From Gemmobacter fulvus (lineage in GTDB: Bacteria > Pseudomonadota > Alphaproteobacteria > Rhodobacterales > Rhodobacteraceae): a stretch of DNA of 64,000 nucleotides. Of the stretch, positions 1-7,910 are shown in pieces. Position numbers and translations under genes: made by a program. Location of the stretch: NCBI RefSeq assembly GCF_018798885.1, contig NZ_CP076361.1, forward strand, positions 1,426,001-1,490,000, given 5' to 3'. Below the pieces are notes generated by a model that was not told where the DNA came from, searched no databases, and saw nothing but the letters and a program-made list of their open reading frames with translations. Position 1 is the stretch's first letter; each line of letters starts with the position of its first letter.

Positions 1-1
1 C

Positions 2-445
2 TCGGTCGTGCTGCTGCTCTATCCGATGGTGGCGAACTTCATCGTGCTGGGCTGCGCCCTGCCCTTCGTTTACGTGCCGATGCCGATCGAGCATCTGGGC
101 ATGCTGGGTATCATCGCCGCTTTCAGCTTTGTGGCGATGCTGCTGATCATCATGGCCTATCGCCGGGCCGAGGCGGTCATCGTGGCCCCCATGCAATATT
201 CCCAGATGATCTGGGCGGCGATCTTTGGCTATCTGATCTTTGACGAATCCCCCGACACCTATACCCTTGTCGGCGCGGGCGTCATCATCGCCTCGGGCCT
301 GTATATCGTGATGCGCGAGGGGCGCGCCGAAGTGTCCGAAAACCAGCCCGTGCTCGAATCCCGCTCGCGCCCGGAAACCGGCATCATGCCCCGCATCTCG
401 GTGCTGCTGCGCCGCCGCGACGCCCGCGACCGCAGCGAAGGCTGA
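2..445 (+). CDS. DMT-superfamily (EamA) permease, C-terminal part
   Basis: This is the last ~147 residues of an inner-membrane transporter whose beginning lies outside the window; the frame is open to the left edge. Four hydrophobic spans are visible, the last two with the usual EamA pattern: a span after the YRRAEAVIVAPMQY turn, then a final helix ending at YIVMREG. A hydrophilic Arg-rich tail of about 40 residues follows, longer than in many family members. EamA proteins export or import small metabolites, but the substrate cannot be read from sequence. It is followed by tRNA-Pro. The GTG at position 8 is only an internal in-frame codon and not a credible start. Confidence 0.85.
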   Translation, partial: SVVLLLYPMVANFIVLGCALPFVYVPMPIEHLGMLGIIAAFSFVAMLLIIMAYRRAEAVIVAPMQYSQMIWAAIFGYLIFDESPDTYTLVGAGVIIASGLYIVMREGRAEVSENQPVLESRSRPETGIMPRISVLLRRRDARDRSEG

Positions 446-497
446 CCGTCCTCGCGCCGGGAAATCGACGCGCCGCGAAGTTTTCGCAGCCGCCCCC

Positions 498-526
498 TTG
501 CAAAGCCCCGCAAGACGGTTTAACCC
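498..526 (+). promoter_or_regulatory. Possible sigma-70 promoter of tRNA-Pro
   Basis: TTGCAA (498-503) and TAACCC (521-526) are separated by 17 nt, and the tRNA begins 12 nt downstream. The -35 box is fair and the -10 box weak, so this is only a plausible reading. Confidence 0.35.
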
Positions 527-538
527 CCACGCCACGGT

Positions 539-615
539 CGGAGCGTAGCGCAGCCTGGTAGCGCACCTGCTTCGGGAGCAGGGGGTCGGAGGTTCGAATC
601 CTCTCGCTCCGACCA
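539..615 (+). tRNA. tRNA-Pro (anticodon CGG)
   Basis: A 77-nt cloverleaf is readable. The acceptor stem CGGAGCG pairs with CGCTCCG, followed by ACCA, so the CCA tail is encoded. The anticodon stem is CCTGC/GCAGG with loop TTCGGGA, giving anticodon CGG. The T arm carries GGTTCGAATCC. It reads proline codon CCG, a common codon in GC-rich genomes. No integrated element is visible at its 3' end. Confidence 0.97.
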
Positions 616-773
616 GTTAAATCCCCCTGCATTGTCAAAACTCCCGCGGATTGCGCCCACCATGGCGCAGGATGACAATCGCGTGATTTGCAGCCCGTCA
701 GACTTAAGACCGTATCGGCATCGCATTTGGCCATCCTATAGTGCCCGGAGTATGTTCAGCCCGGAGCCAGAAT

Positions 774-1208
774 ATGAAAACACTGTCCAAATTGCTTGTT
801 GCCGGTCTCGTCCTTGCGGGCGGCGTGGCCTTTGCCGAAGGCGAAGCTGCCGATCCCACGGTCAAGGCCCGTCAGGAATTGATGAAAACCATTGGCATGA
901 ACACCAAGACTCTGGGGGACATGGCCGGGGGCAAGGCCGCATTTGATGCGGCGGCGGCCGAGGCGGCGAAGGCTGCGATCATCGCGGCATCGTCTGAAAT
1001 CGCCGCGAAATTCGAGCCGCAGGCCACCGATCCCGCCACGGAAGCCAAACCGGAAATCTGGACCAACTGGGATGATTTTGTCAGCAAGGGGGCCGCGCTC
1101 AAGACCGCAGCCGAGGCGCTGGATGCCACCTCGCTGGATACCGTCAAGGCCGGAATGGCCGGGGTTGGCGGTGCCTGCAAGGCCTGCCACACCGCCTATC
1201 GGCTGTAA
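774..1208 (+). CDS. Cytochrome c'/c556-type periplasmic cytochrome
   Basis: This 144-residue protein has a Sec signal peptide (hydrophobic stretch at about 5-20, AFA cleavage site) and one heme-binding motif, CKACH, at residues 135-139. A single C-terminal CXXCH is diagnostic of the four-helix cytochrome c'/c556 family rather than class I cytochromes. It should be a periplasmic electron carrier or gas-binding protein. The ATG at 774 is preferred over an in-frame GTG at 741 because it directly precedes the signal peptide. A strong hairpin follows the stop codon, so the gene is probably monocistronic. The physiological partner is unknown. Confidence 0.9.
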   Translation: MKTLSKLLVAGLVLAGGVAFAEGEAADPTVKARQELMKTIGMNTKTLGDMAGGKAAFDAAAAEAAKAAIIAASSEIAAKFEPQATDPATEAKPEIWTNWDDFVSKGAALKTAAEALDATSLDTVKAGMAGVGGACKACHTAYRL

Positions 1209-1216
1209 TCGCTCCG

Positions 1217-1248
1217 TGTGGCCCCGGCGCAGTTGTGCCGGGGCCACA
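1217..1248. terminator. Strong hairpin after the cytochrome gene
   Basis: A perfect 12-bp stem (TGTGGCCCCGGC / GCCGGGGCCACA) with an 8-nt loop lies between the cytochrome stop and the oppositely oriented I78 gene. There is only a short T-rich stretch (GGTCTT) on the plus side. It can serve both convergent genes. Confidence 0.65.
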
Positions 1249-1252
1249 GGTC

Positions 1253-1558
1253 TTAGCCGCAGGCGACGCGGATGATCGTGTCTGCCGCATCCAGCTCGAT
1301 GTTCAGCCGGTTGGGTGCATAATCCATCGTCACAGCCATGCCGGGTTTCAGCACGCGCAGCGGCTGTGAAAAGCGCATGGTGGTCAGCACCCGCGCCTTC
1401 TGCCCCAACAGATATTGCAGGTCGGCTGCGCCACAATCGCCGCCCATCACCGGCGGCATGCCCGGTTCTGCGCCCGGCCCGGTGGCGGGCGGTGCAACGC
1501 AACCCGCCAAAGCCAGAACACCGCCCATGAGCGCGCCCCTGATCGCCAGTTTTGTCAT
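1253..1558 (-). CDS. I78-type peptidase-inhibitor-like lipoprotein (copy 1)
   Basis: This 101-residue predicted lipoprotein starts with a basic/hydrophobic leader and lipobox LAGC. The mature part has the small I78 (potato-inhibitor-I-like elastase inhibitor) pattern: CGAADLQYLLGQ near the middle, a basic/hydrophobic strand, an RLNIELD strand, and a terminal ACG. The Cys in CGAA and the Cys before the last Gly recur in both neighbouring paralogues and could form a disulfide. The ATG at 1558 has a good AAGGA-type ribosome site and starts exactly at the leader; an upstream in-frame start lacks these. Inhibitor activity is inferred from the family only. Confidence 0.82.
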   Translation of the reverse strand: MTKLAIRGALMGGVLALAGCVAPPATGPGAEPGMPPVMGGDCGAADLQYLLGQKARVLTTMRFSQPLRVLKPGMAVTMDYAPNRLNIELDAADTIIRVACG

Positions 1559-1586
1559 TGCTGATCCTTCCTTGCTATATCCGGCT

Positions 1587-1865
1587 TTATCCACACCAGA
1601 AGCCGGTGATCTGATCGGCACGGTCGAGCGTGACATTCAGGCGGCTGGGGCTGAAATCCTCGGTCACCGCATCGCCGGGCCGGATGAAACGCACCGTCTG
1701 CGGCAGATATTGCTCATCCAGCGCAAGGCGCGGCTGGCCGACATAGCCCCCCAGACGCGCCGCACCGCAGCTGGCCTGATCCGCACCGCCTGAGACCGGC
1801 CCCTGTGGCGCGGCCACGCACCCCGCCAGCCCCAGAGCCGCCGCCCAGATATAGACCCAATTCAT
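1587..1865 (-). CDS. I78-type peptidase-inhibitor-like lipoprotein (copy 2)
   Basis: This 92-residue paralogue of its neighbours has leader MNWVYIWAAALGLAGC with lipobox LAGC, then SCGAARLGGYVGQ, RLNVTLD and a terminal WCG. ATG codons at 1868 and 1865 are adjacent; AGGAG lies 7 nt before the second, which is therefore preferred. It is the shortest and most divergent of the three copies but keeps both conserved cysteines. The gap to copy 1 is 28 nt, so the two are probably co-transcribed. It is likely envelope-anchored and periplasm-facing. The target protease is unknown. Confidence 0.78.
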   Translation of the reverse strand: MNWVYIWAAALGLAGCVAAPQGPVSGGADQASCGAARLGGYVGQPRLALDEQYLPQTVRFIRPGDAVTEDFSPSRLNVTLDRADQITGFWCG

Positions 1866-1904
1866 CATCACACTCCTGCACCTTGCGGCCAAACGTGACG
1901 AAAC

Positions 1905-1931
1905 CGCCCGCCCCCCGCAAGGGGGCAGGCG
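1905..1931. terminator. Hairpin between I78 copies 2 and 3
   Basis: CGCC-c-GCCCCC pairs with GGGGGC-a-GGCG around a 5-nt loop. On the minus strand, the reading strand here, the stem is followed by GGTTTCGTC, so the T tract is poor. It may attenuate read-through from copy 3 into copies 2 and 1. Confidence 0.4.
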
Positions 1932-1963
1932 GCGTCAGGGCATAAACCGGCGTTTATACGCCG

Positions 1964-2323
1964 TCAGCCGCAGTTGATACGGACGATGGTGCCAGTCGCA
2001 TCGAGCTGGAAATTGATGCGGAAGGAATTGTATTCCTCCTGGCTGACAATTCCGCCCAGCGACACCATGCGCGTGGGCCGGGTGATGCCTGCGGCCTGCA
2101 CCGCCGCTTCGGTCTGGCCGACCAGATACTGATAATCCGCCGCATGGCAGGTATCCGGCTCGCGGTCATTCAGGCCGGGCGTCAGATCCACCGGCAGACC
2201 CGTCACCGGGTCGATGCCCGGCACGACGACGACGGGCGCCACCGGCTCGGGTTCCGGTGCCGGGGCACAGGCCGTCATCAGAAGCATCAGAATAAAGGCA
2301 GAGGATTTCGCAAGACCTGTCAT
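1964..2323 (-). CDS. I78-type peptidase-inhibitor-like lipoprotein (copy 3)
   Basis: This 119-residue protein has an N-terminal leader ending in MTAC, a Pro/Glu/Val-rich linker (PAPEPEPVAP and onward) of roughly 50 residues absent from the other two copies, then the I78 core TCHAADYQYLVGQ, an RINFQLD strand and a terminal NCG. The linker presumably holds the inhibitor domain away from the membrane. The ATG at 2323 begins at the leader; longer in-frame starts run into the divergent adhC promoter and gene. It is first in the three-gene minus-strand run and divergent from adhC with 73 nt between the starts. Confidence 0.8.
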   Translation of the reverse strand: MTGLAKSSAFILMLLMTACAPAPEPEPVAPVVVVPGIDPVTGLPVDLTPGLNDREPDTCHAADYQYLVGQTEAAVQAAGITRPTRMVSLGGIVSQEEYNSFRINFQLDATGTIVRINCG

Positions 2324-2396
2324 AAGTGCCGTTTCCCGCGTTGCAATTAACGCCTGTTTCGCACAGCTTGTGGCAAATTGACAGAGGGAGGAGCCT

Positions 2397-3527
2397 ATGC
2401 GCACCCGTGCAGCCGTGGCCGTTGCCGCCGGACAACCGCTTGAAATCATGGAGGTGAACCTCGAAGGCCCGAAATGGGGCGAGGTTCTGGTGGAAATCAA
2501 GGCAACCGGCATTTGCCACACCGACGAATTCACCCTGTCGGGCGCCGATCCCGAAGGCCTGTTCCCGGCGATTCTCGGGCATGAGGGCGCGGGCGTGGTG
2601 CTTGAGGTCGGCCCCGGCGTTACCTCGCTGAAACCCGGCGATCACGTCATTCCGCTTTACACCCCGGAATGTCGGCAATGCCCGTCCTGCCTCAGCCAGA
2701 AGACCAACCTCTGCACCGCGATCCGCGCAACGCAGGGTCAGGGGTTGATGCCCGATGGCACCACGCGGTTCTCGATGCTCGACGGCACGCCGATCCATCA
2801 CTACATGGGTTGCTCGACCTTTGCGAACCACACCGTCCTGCCAGAAATCGCGCTGGCCAAGGTGCGGGAAGACGCGCCGTTCGACAAGATCTGCTATATC
2901 GGCTGCGGCGTGACCACCGGCATCGGCGCGGTGATCAACACGGCGAAGGTGGAGATCGGCGCAAAGGCCGTGGTCTTTGGTCTGGGCGGCATCGGCCTGA
3001 ACGTGCTGCAAGGCCTGAAACTGGCCGGGGCCGACATGATCATCGGCGTCGACATCAACAATGACCGCAAGGCCTGGGGCGAACGCTTCGGCATGACCCA
3101 TTTCGTCAACCCGAAAGAGATTGACGGCTCGGTCGTGCAGCATATCGTCAACCTGACCAAGACCCCGTTCGACCAGATCGGCGGCGCGGATTATTCGTTC
3201 GACTGCACCGGCAACGTCAAGGTGATGCGCGATGCACTGGAATGCACCCATCGCGGCTGGGGTGTGTCGGTGGTGATCGGCGTGGCCCCGGCGGGCGCGG
3301 AAATCGCCACCAGGCCGTTCCAGCTGGTGACGGGCCGGGTGTGGAAAGGCACGGCCTTTGGCGGCGCGCGTGGCCGCACCGATGTGCCGAAGATCGTCGA
3401 TTGGTACATGGATGGCAAAATCCAGATCGACCCGATGATCACGCACACCATGGGTCTGGAAGACATCAACAAGGGCTTCGATCTGATGCACAAGGGCGAA
3501 AGCATCCGCTCGGTCGTGCTGTATTGA
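2397..3527 (+). CDS. adhC: S-(hydroxymethyl)glutathione dehydrogenase / class III alcohol dehydrogenase
   Basis: This 376-residue cytosolic zinc enzyme oxidises the glutathione-formaldehyde adduct to S-formylglutathione with NAD+. Catalytic zinc ligands are visible at C40, H62-E63 and C170. Structural zinc cysteines are at C92, C95, C98 and C106, and the Rossmann GLGGIG motif is around 195-200. Length and motifs fit class III ADH throughout. The start has GGGAGGAG just upstream. The next pathway enzyme, S-formylglutathione hydrolase, is encoded about 6.7 kb downstream on the same strand. The same enzyme class also reduces S-nitrosoglutathione. Confidence 0.97.
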   Translation: MRTRAAVAVAAGQPLEIMEVNLEGPKWGEVLVEIKATGICHTDEFTLSGADPEGLFPAILGHEGAGVVLEVGPGVTSLKPGDHVIPLYTPECRQCPSCLSQKTNLCTAIRATQGQGLMPDGTTRFSMLDGTPIHHYMGCSTFANHTVLPEIALAKVREDAPFDKICYIGCGVTTGIGAVINTAKVEIGAKAVVFGLGGIGLNVLQGLKLAGADMIIGVDINNDRKAWGERFGMTHFVNPKEIDGSVVQHIVNLTKTPFDQIGGADYSFDCTGNVKVMRDALECTHRGWGVSVVIGVAPAGAEIATRPFQLVTGRVWKGTAFGGARGRTDVPKIVDWYMDGKIQIDPMITHTMGLEDINKGFDLMHKGESIRSVVLY

Positions 3528-3534
3528 CAATGCC

Positions 3535-3555
3535 GGGCGGGGGCCTCCCCCGCCC
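3535..3555 (+). terminator. Hairpin after adhC
   Basis: A perfect 9-bp GC stem (GGGCGGGGG / CCCCCGCCC) with a CCT loop lies 8 nt after the adhC stop. It has no T tract, so it may stabilise the 3' end or assist Rho rather than act as a classic intrinsic terminator. Confidence 0.5.
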
Positions 3556-3573
3556 CGTGACTGCGGACGGATC

Positions 3574-4044
3574 ATGGCGGCAACACCGGGATTGCGGGTT
3601 CTGGAACAGGCAGGGGTGCCGGTAACGCTGCACCCCTATGCCTATGATGCGCAGGCCGAACAGATCGGCCTTGCCGCCGCATTGGCGCTTGGCCTTGATC
3701 CGGCGCTGACGCTCAAGACCCTGATGGTCGAGGTCGATGGCAAGCCTGCCTGCTGCGTCATTCCTGCCGATGCCAGCCTGTCGATGAAACGGGTGGCGGC
3801 GGCGTTTGGCGGCAAATCCGCCGCGATGATGCCGCCGGCCAAGGCTGAACGCCTGACCCGCTACCACGTGGGCGGCATCAGCCCGTTTGGCCAAAAAAAA
3901 CCCGTGCCGACCGCGCTTGAAGCGGCGGCCTGCACGGCGGCAAAGGTGTGGATCAATGCCGGCGCGCGCGGGTTGTTGCTGGGCATCGCCCCGGCCGATG
4001 CGCTGCGCGTCCTGTCGGCCCGCGCGCTGACGCTCTGCGCCTGA
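3574..4044 (+). CDS. ybaK: YbaK-family aminoacyl-tRNA deacylase
   Basis: This 156-residue cytosolic protein matches the YbaK/EbsC family, which hydrolyses mischarged Cys-tRNA(Pro). Visible family blocks are LKTLMVEVDGKP, the central CCVIPADASLSMKRVA segment carrying the conserved Lys, the GGISPFGQKKPVPT loop, and a C-terminal ARGLLLGI strand. It covers the full family length. The GQKKP loop is encoded across a run of eight A residues (3893-3900), unusual in this GC-rich DNA. It is convergent with the PACE gene, with only 7 nt between the stops. Confidence 0.92.
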   Translation: MAATPGLRVLEQAGVPVTLHPYAYDAQAEQIGLAAALALGLDPALTLKTLMVEVDGKPACCVIPADASLSMKRVAAAFGGKSAAMMPPAKAERLTRYHVGGISPFGQKKPVPTALEAAACTAAKVWINAGARGLLLGIAPADALRVLSARALTLCA

Positions 4045-4051
4045 ACGCCGG

Positions 4052-4483
4052 TCAGGAGCGTTCTGCCTGCCATTCCGGCAGCGGGAACACCCGGTCATAG
4101 CCCCAGTTGAACACAAAGGCATAGACCATGTAAAAGGCCGCGAAAGCCATATCCATCACCAGCGCCTGCCACAGGCTGATCTCCAGCCACCAGGCGATGA
4201 ACGGCAGCAGCACCAGCAGCAGCCCCAGCTCGAACAGCACGGCATGCAGCACCCGCAGCGGCACCGTCTTTTGCGTGCCGCCGGTCAGCCGCTGCATCGC
4301 CTGATCAAAGCCCCAGTTGTAGACATAGGTCCACAGCATCGCGAGCGTGGCACTGCCCACCGTCACCACGCCCAGATGTTCCAGCGGCATGTCAAAGACC
4401 AGCACGCCCAGCGGTGTGACGATCAGCAGACCCAGAATTTCAAAGCAGAGTGCGTGACGCAGACGATCCGGGAATGTGCGCAT
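4052..4483 (-). CDS. PACE-family multidrug efflux protein
   Basis: This 143-residue inner-membrane protein has four predicted helices forming two tandem bacterial transmembrane pair domains, the arrangement of the PACE family (AceI-like chlorhexidine/biocide exporters). The family glutamate is present at residue 15 (HALCFEILGLL), as in AceI. Each half ends in the paired signature YNWGFD / FNWGYD (about 86 and 132). The ATG at 4483 has an excellent GCAGGAGG ribosome site; an upstream in-frame start is disregarded. Export is proton-coupled in characterised members. The substrate here is unknown. Confidence 0.9.
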   Translation of the reverse strand: MRTFPDRLRHALCFEILGLLIVTPLGVLVFDMPLEHLGVVTVGSATLAMLWTYVYNWGFDQAMQRLTGGTQKTVPLRVLHAVLFELGLLLVLLPFIAWWLEISLWQALVMDMAFAAFYMVYAFVFNWGYDRVFPLPEWQAERS

Positions 4484-4604
4484 GATTGCCTCCTGTGGCA
4501 AAAGCGCGGGCCGTCCCGCCATGGTCCCGGATTGGGGAGGTCGTCCTCACAGCCCGCTATGTAACCGCCCCGGCCCCGATTGCAAGATGGCGGGTCAATG
4601 CGGG

Positions 4605-5498
4605 TTACACATGTGGACTTTCGGCAACCACCCGCCGTTCCCGCACCGAGATATACAGCGCGCAACCGATCAGCACCGCAACGCCGACAAAGGTCCAGGC
4701 ATCGGGAAAATCGCCAAAGAACCACCAGCCCACCGCCACGGCCATGATCATTTCGATATAGGCCAACGGGGCCAGCAGGCTCGCCTCGGCCCGGTCATAG
4801 GCCATGACGATCAGGTAATGACCGAAGGTGGCAATGAACCCCAGCGCCACGAACAGCCCCCATTGCGCCGGGGTCGGTGTCTGCCAGACCACCCAAACGC
4901 CAAGGCTCACCATCGCCGTGCCAATGGCACTGGTCTGAAAGGTGGTGACCATCGCATGATCCCGCCCCGCCATGCGCCGCGTCATCAGCATGTAAAGCGC
5001 CAGCGCCGTGCCCGCCGCCAAGGCCAGCAGCATCCCCGGATTGATCTGCTGAAAGCCGGGGCGGATGATGATCAGTGTGCCGATGAAACCGACCGCCACC
5101 GCCGCCCAGCGGCGCGGTCCGACCCTTTCACCCAGGATCAGCGGCGACAGCGCGGTGACGACAAGCGGCTGCACGAAAAAGATCGCCAGCGCATCGGCAA
5201 TCGGCAGGAATTTCAGGGCAAAGAAAAAGCAGAAGGTGGCGGCAATCAGGAAGATCGCCCGCAAGCCATGCTGCGCGGGCCGGTCCGGGCGCAACCCACC
5301 CGGCCCCGCAATGCGCCAGGCAAAGGGCAGCGTCATCACCATGCCCATCGCCATGCGCGCCCAGACGATTTGCAGGATCGGCACGCCCTGCTGGCCCAGA
5401 AACTTTGCCACCACATCCAGAAACGGCAGCACCGCCATTGCGGCGGTCATCAGCCCCACCCCGATCAAGGGCGTGCGCGCCTTGCCTTGTGCCATCAT
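4605..5498 (-). CDS. DMT-superfamily (EamA) permease
   Basis: This inner-membrane protein of about 297 residues has ten predicted helices arranged as two EamA repeats. The repeat signature ADALAIFFVQPLVV...LGERVGPRRWAAV is visible around residues 100-145. ATG codons at 5498 and 5495 are adjacent behind a GGAGG site, and either may be used. The permease at 11583-12524 carries nearly the same LGERVGPRRWAAV block, so the two are paralogues. The gene is divergent from the NYN gene, with about 180 nt between starts. Substrate unknown. Confidence 0.88.
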   Translation of the reverse strand: MMAQGKARTPLIGVGLMTAAMAVLPFLDVVAKFLGQQGVPILQIVWARMAMGMVMTLPFAWRIAGPGGLRPDRPAQHGLRAIFLIAATFCFFFALKFLPIADALAIFFVQPLVVTALSPLILGERVGPRRWAAVAVGFIGTLIIIRPGFQQINPGMLLALAAGTALALYMLMTRRMAGRDHAMVTTFQTSAIGTAMVSLGVWVVWQTPTPAQWGLFVALGFIATFGHYLIVMAYDRAEASLLAPLAYIEMIMAVAVGWWFFGDFPDAWTFVGVAVLIGCALYISVRERRVVAESPHV

Positions 5499-5678
5499 CC
5501 GGTCCTCCGGCCACACCACCGAATGGCGAAACGGCACATTCACGGGGGCAGCCCCGAGCGAATATCAGAAAAAACAAGGCGTTCCAGCCTGTTGGCGACC
5601 AAAGCCGCAGCTTTTCAGCAAATTCGCTTCCCCCCTGCCCCGGAACCTGAAACAATGCCCCAAAAGCAAGAGGATAAA

Positions 5679-6437
5679 ATGCCCGAACCCCGCGCCCCCC
5701 GCCTGTGTGTCCTGATCGACGCCGACAATGTGCCCGCCGGCTATGCCGATGCGATCTTTGAAGAGATTGCGAGCCTGGGCGAAGCCTCCGTCCGTCGCAT
5801 CTATGGCGACTGGTCTGCCCAGCGGCTCGGGGGTTGGGCCAAGAAGGTGGCCGCTCTGGGCCTTGTCGCGGATCAGCAGTTTTCCAATACCAAGGGCAAG
5901 AATGCCTCTGACATCGGCCTTGTGATTGCCGCGATGGATTTCCTGCATTCCGGCCTGTTCGACGGCTTTGTTCTGGTCAGCTCGGACAGCGATTTCACCC
6001 GCCTTGCCGCGCGCATCCGCGAACAGGGGCTGGATGTCTATGGCATTGGCGAGAAAAAGACACCCGAAGCCTTCCGCATGGCCTGCAAGCGCTTCATCTA
6101 TGTGGAAAACCTCGGCAGCGACGACACGCCCGAAGACGTGCCACAACCCGATCTGCGCAGCAGCGTGTCGGCGCAGGATCCCAAACCGCAGACCCGCGGC
6201 GCCAAAGAGCCGCCGCAGAAAGCCATCCCGCTGATCATCGCCGCGATGCGCGCGATTGATCCCGAAGGCGAATGGTATTCTCTGGGTCAGGTCGGCCAGT
6301 ATATCACCCAGGCCAATCCCGATTTCGACACCCGGACCTATGGCTCTGCCAAACTGTCCGATCTGGTGCGCAAGATCAGCCGGTTCGAGGTGAAATCCGG
6401 CCCCGGCGGGCAATTGCTGGCGCGCGACGTGGCCTGA
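5679..6437 (+). CDS. NYN-domain (PIN-like) protein with C-terminal OST-HTH/LOTUS domain
   Basis: This 252-residue protein has an N-terminal NYN fold related to LabA/MARF1-type ribonucleases. Candidate metal-binding acidic residues are intact: LIDADN (D14, N17), ASDIG (D78), and SSDSDF (D103, D105). After a charged linker at about 145-180, residues about 182-250 form an OST-HTH/LOTUS-like winged helix (EWYSLGQVGQYI...), which in other proteins binds RNA. The ATG at 5679 is preferred over 5655 because AGAGGA lies 5 nt before it. The role is inferred as RNA processing or turnover; the target is unknown. A second NYN gene follows 95 nt downstream. Confidence 0.87.
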   Translation: MPEPRAPRLCVLIDADNVPAGYADAIFEEIASLGEASVRRIYGDWSAQRLGGWAKKVAALGLVADQQFSNTKGKNASDIGLVIAAMDFLHSGLFDGFVLVSSDSDFTRLAARIREQGLDVYGIGEKKTPEAFRMACKRFIYVENLGSDDTPEDVPQPDLRSSVSAQDPKPQTRGAKEPPQKAIPLIIAAMRAIDPEGEWYSLGQVGQYITQANPDFDTRTYGSAKLSDLVRKISRFEVKSGPGGQLLARDVA

Positions 6438-6532
6438 GCGGGCGGCCCGCCGCACCGCTTTTCCATACCAGCGCCTCAAACCCGCCTGAATTGAATGGGT
6501 AATTTCAGCCATTGATTGTAGTGGCGAGTGAC

Positions 6533-7249
6533 ATGACCCTTTCTTTTCAAGACTTTGCAACAGAGCAGCGCCAGATGAAACGCGTGGCCGTGCTTGTGGA
6601 TGGCGAGAATCTGAGTGCGACGCGGGCGGGCCATATCATCATGGGGGCCGCCCATTTTGGTAGCCTGACGATCCGGCGTGTTTACGGCAATGCCGCGCGA
6701 TTGCCGCAATGGGATGCGGCTCCGGGCTTTCACCTGATCCACTCGGGCAGCGGCAAGAATGCGACCGACCTCTTGCTGACGGTCGAGGCGATGGCTCTGA
6801 TCCATGACCGCCTGGCTGACATGCTCGTCATTGCGTCGTCCGACCGGGATTTCAGCCATCTGGCGACCCATCTGCGCGAACGCGGCACAGAGGTTGTCGG
6901 CATGGGCGAAGCCACGGCGAGCCCGGTCTTTCGCAAGGCCTGCACGAAGTTCATCGAGCTGAAACCGCCGGTTGCAGCGCCAGTGGTGCCACCGCCCAAG
7001 GCCCCGTCCTTTGACGAGATCGTGCAGGCGGTGGTGCGCGCCGGGCCACAGGCAGGCCTGCCTTTTACGGCGGTCAATGCGGCCATTCAAAAAGAATGCA
7101 AGTTTCGCATCGGCACCACGCCAGACAAGACTTGGCACGCCTATTTCACCCGCAACGCCGCGATTTTCGACTGTGACCCGAAGGGGCCGAATGCCCGCGT
7201 CCGTCTGCGCAAGCCCGACGCTAGCGCTTCACCCCGTAGCGGGCCATGA
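6533..7249 (+). CDS. Second NYN-domain (PIN-like) protein
   Basis: This protein of about 238 residues is a divergent relative of the gene just upstream. The NYN acidic set is present: VDGEN (D23, N26), NATDL (D79), and SSDRDF (D104, D106). A Pro-rich linker (VAAPVVPPPKAP) joins it to a small C-terminal domain at about 155-225 with TWHAYFTRN, which may be a winged helix like the LOTUS domain of its neighbour. The start is uncertain: ATG 6533 and ATG 6575 are both possible and neither has a strong ribosome site. The 3' end overlaps the convergent tetR stop region by 29 nt. Confidence 0.82.
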   Translation: MTLSFQDFATEQRQMKRVAVLVDGENLSATRAGHIIMGAAHFGSLTIRRVYGNAARLPQWDAAPGFHLIHSGSGKNATDLLLTVEAMALIHDRLADMLVIASSDRDFSHLATHLRERGTEVVGMGEATASPVFRKACTKFIELKPPVAAPVVPPPKAPSFDEIVQAVVRAGPQAGLPFTAVNAAIQKECKFRIGTTPDKTWHAYFTRNAAIFDCDPKGPNARVRLRKPDASASPRSGP

Positions 7250-7847
7250 ACATCTCCACCGCGCCGCGGATCACGCGCTCGGCGTCCTTCGGCGCACAGC
7301 AGGGAGTCACGCCAAAAATCGCCTGTTCATGGATCGTCGCCTTGCACAGTTCAGAGAACTGATCCGCCGCGAGGTCGATATCCTCGATCACCAACTCGCC
7401 CCGCGCGACGGCTTTCGCCATGTAATCCGCCAGCCTTTGCCGCACCAGCAAGGGGCCGGAGTGGTAAAACTGGTGGCCCAGTTCAGGAAAGCGGTCACTT
7501 TCGGCCACGCAGATGCGGAACACCCGGCGACCGAATTCCGACATCAGAAAGGCCACGATACGCCGCGCCGCTTCGGTCAGCACATCTTCGGGCCGCGACA
7601 TCTGGTCGATCAGCTTGACCGCCTCATCGGCCTGACGGGCACATTCGGTCTTTGCCACCTCCAGAAACAGAAGGCGCTTGTCGGGGAAATAGCTGTAAAG
7701 CGTCGCTTTGCTGACCCCGGCTTCGCGCGCGATGTCATCCACCGACGCGCCCTCAAACCCATGATCCAGAAAGACTTTCCGGGCGCCGTCAAGCACCTGA
7801 TCATATTTCCGGCCTTTGCGGATCTGTGCAGGCTCTGCCACGGTCAT
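7221..7847 (-). CDS. TetR/AcrR-family transcriptional regulator
   Basis: This 208-residue repressor has an N-terminal helix-turn-helix at about 30-55 (VDDIAREAGVSKATLYSYF) and a C-terminal ligand domain resembling the AefR-type TetR_C group, with a CC pair late in the protein (TPCCAP). The ATG has a GGGGGAAGAG-like ribosome site. It lies downstream of a small secreted-protein gene on the same strand. Three matching 16-bp palindromes upstream of that pair are its likely operators. Ligand unknown; control of mbfA as well as itself is an inference from position. Confidence 0.92.
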   Translation of the reverse strand: MTVAEPAQIRKGRKYDQVLDGARKVFLDHGFEGASVDDIAREAGVSKATLYSYFPDKRLLFLEVAKTECARQADEAVKLIDQMSRPEDVLTEAARRIVAFLMSEFGRRVFRICVAESDRFPELGHQFYHSGPLLVRQRLADYMAKAVARGELVIEDIDLAADQFSELCKATIHEQAIFGVTPCCAPKDAERVIRGAVEMFMARYGVKR

Positions 7848-7910
7848 GTCTCTTCCCCCTGCGGGAAGCTTAGTGCGAAGGCAGGGCCGGGGGCAAGGCC
7901 GCAGCCGCCC

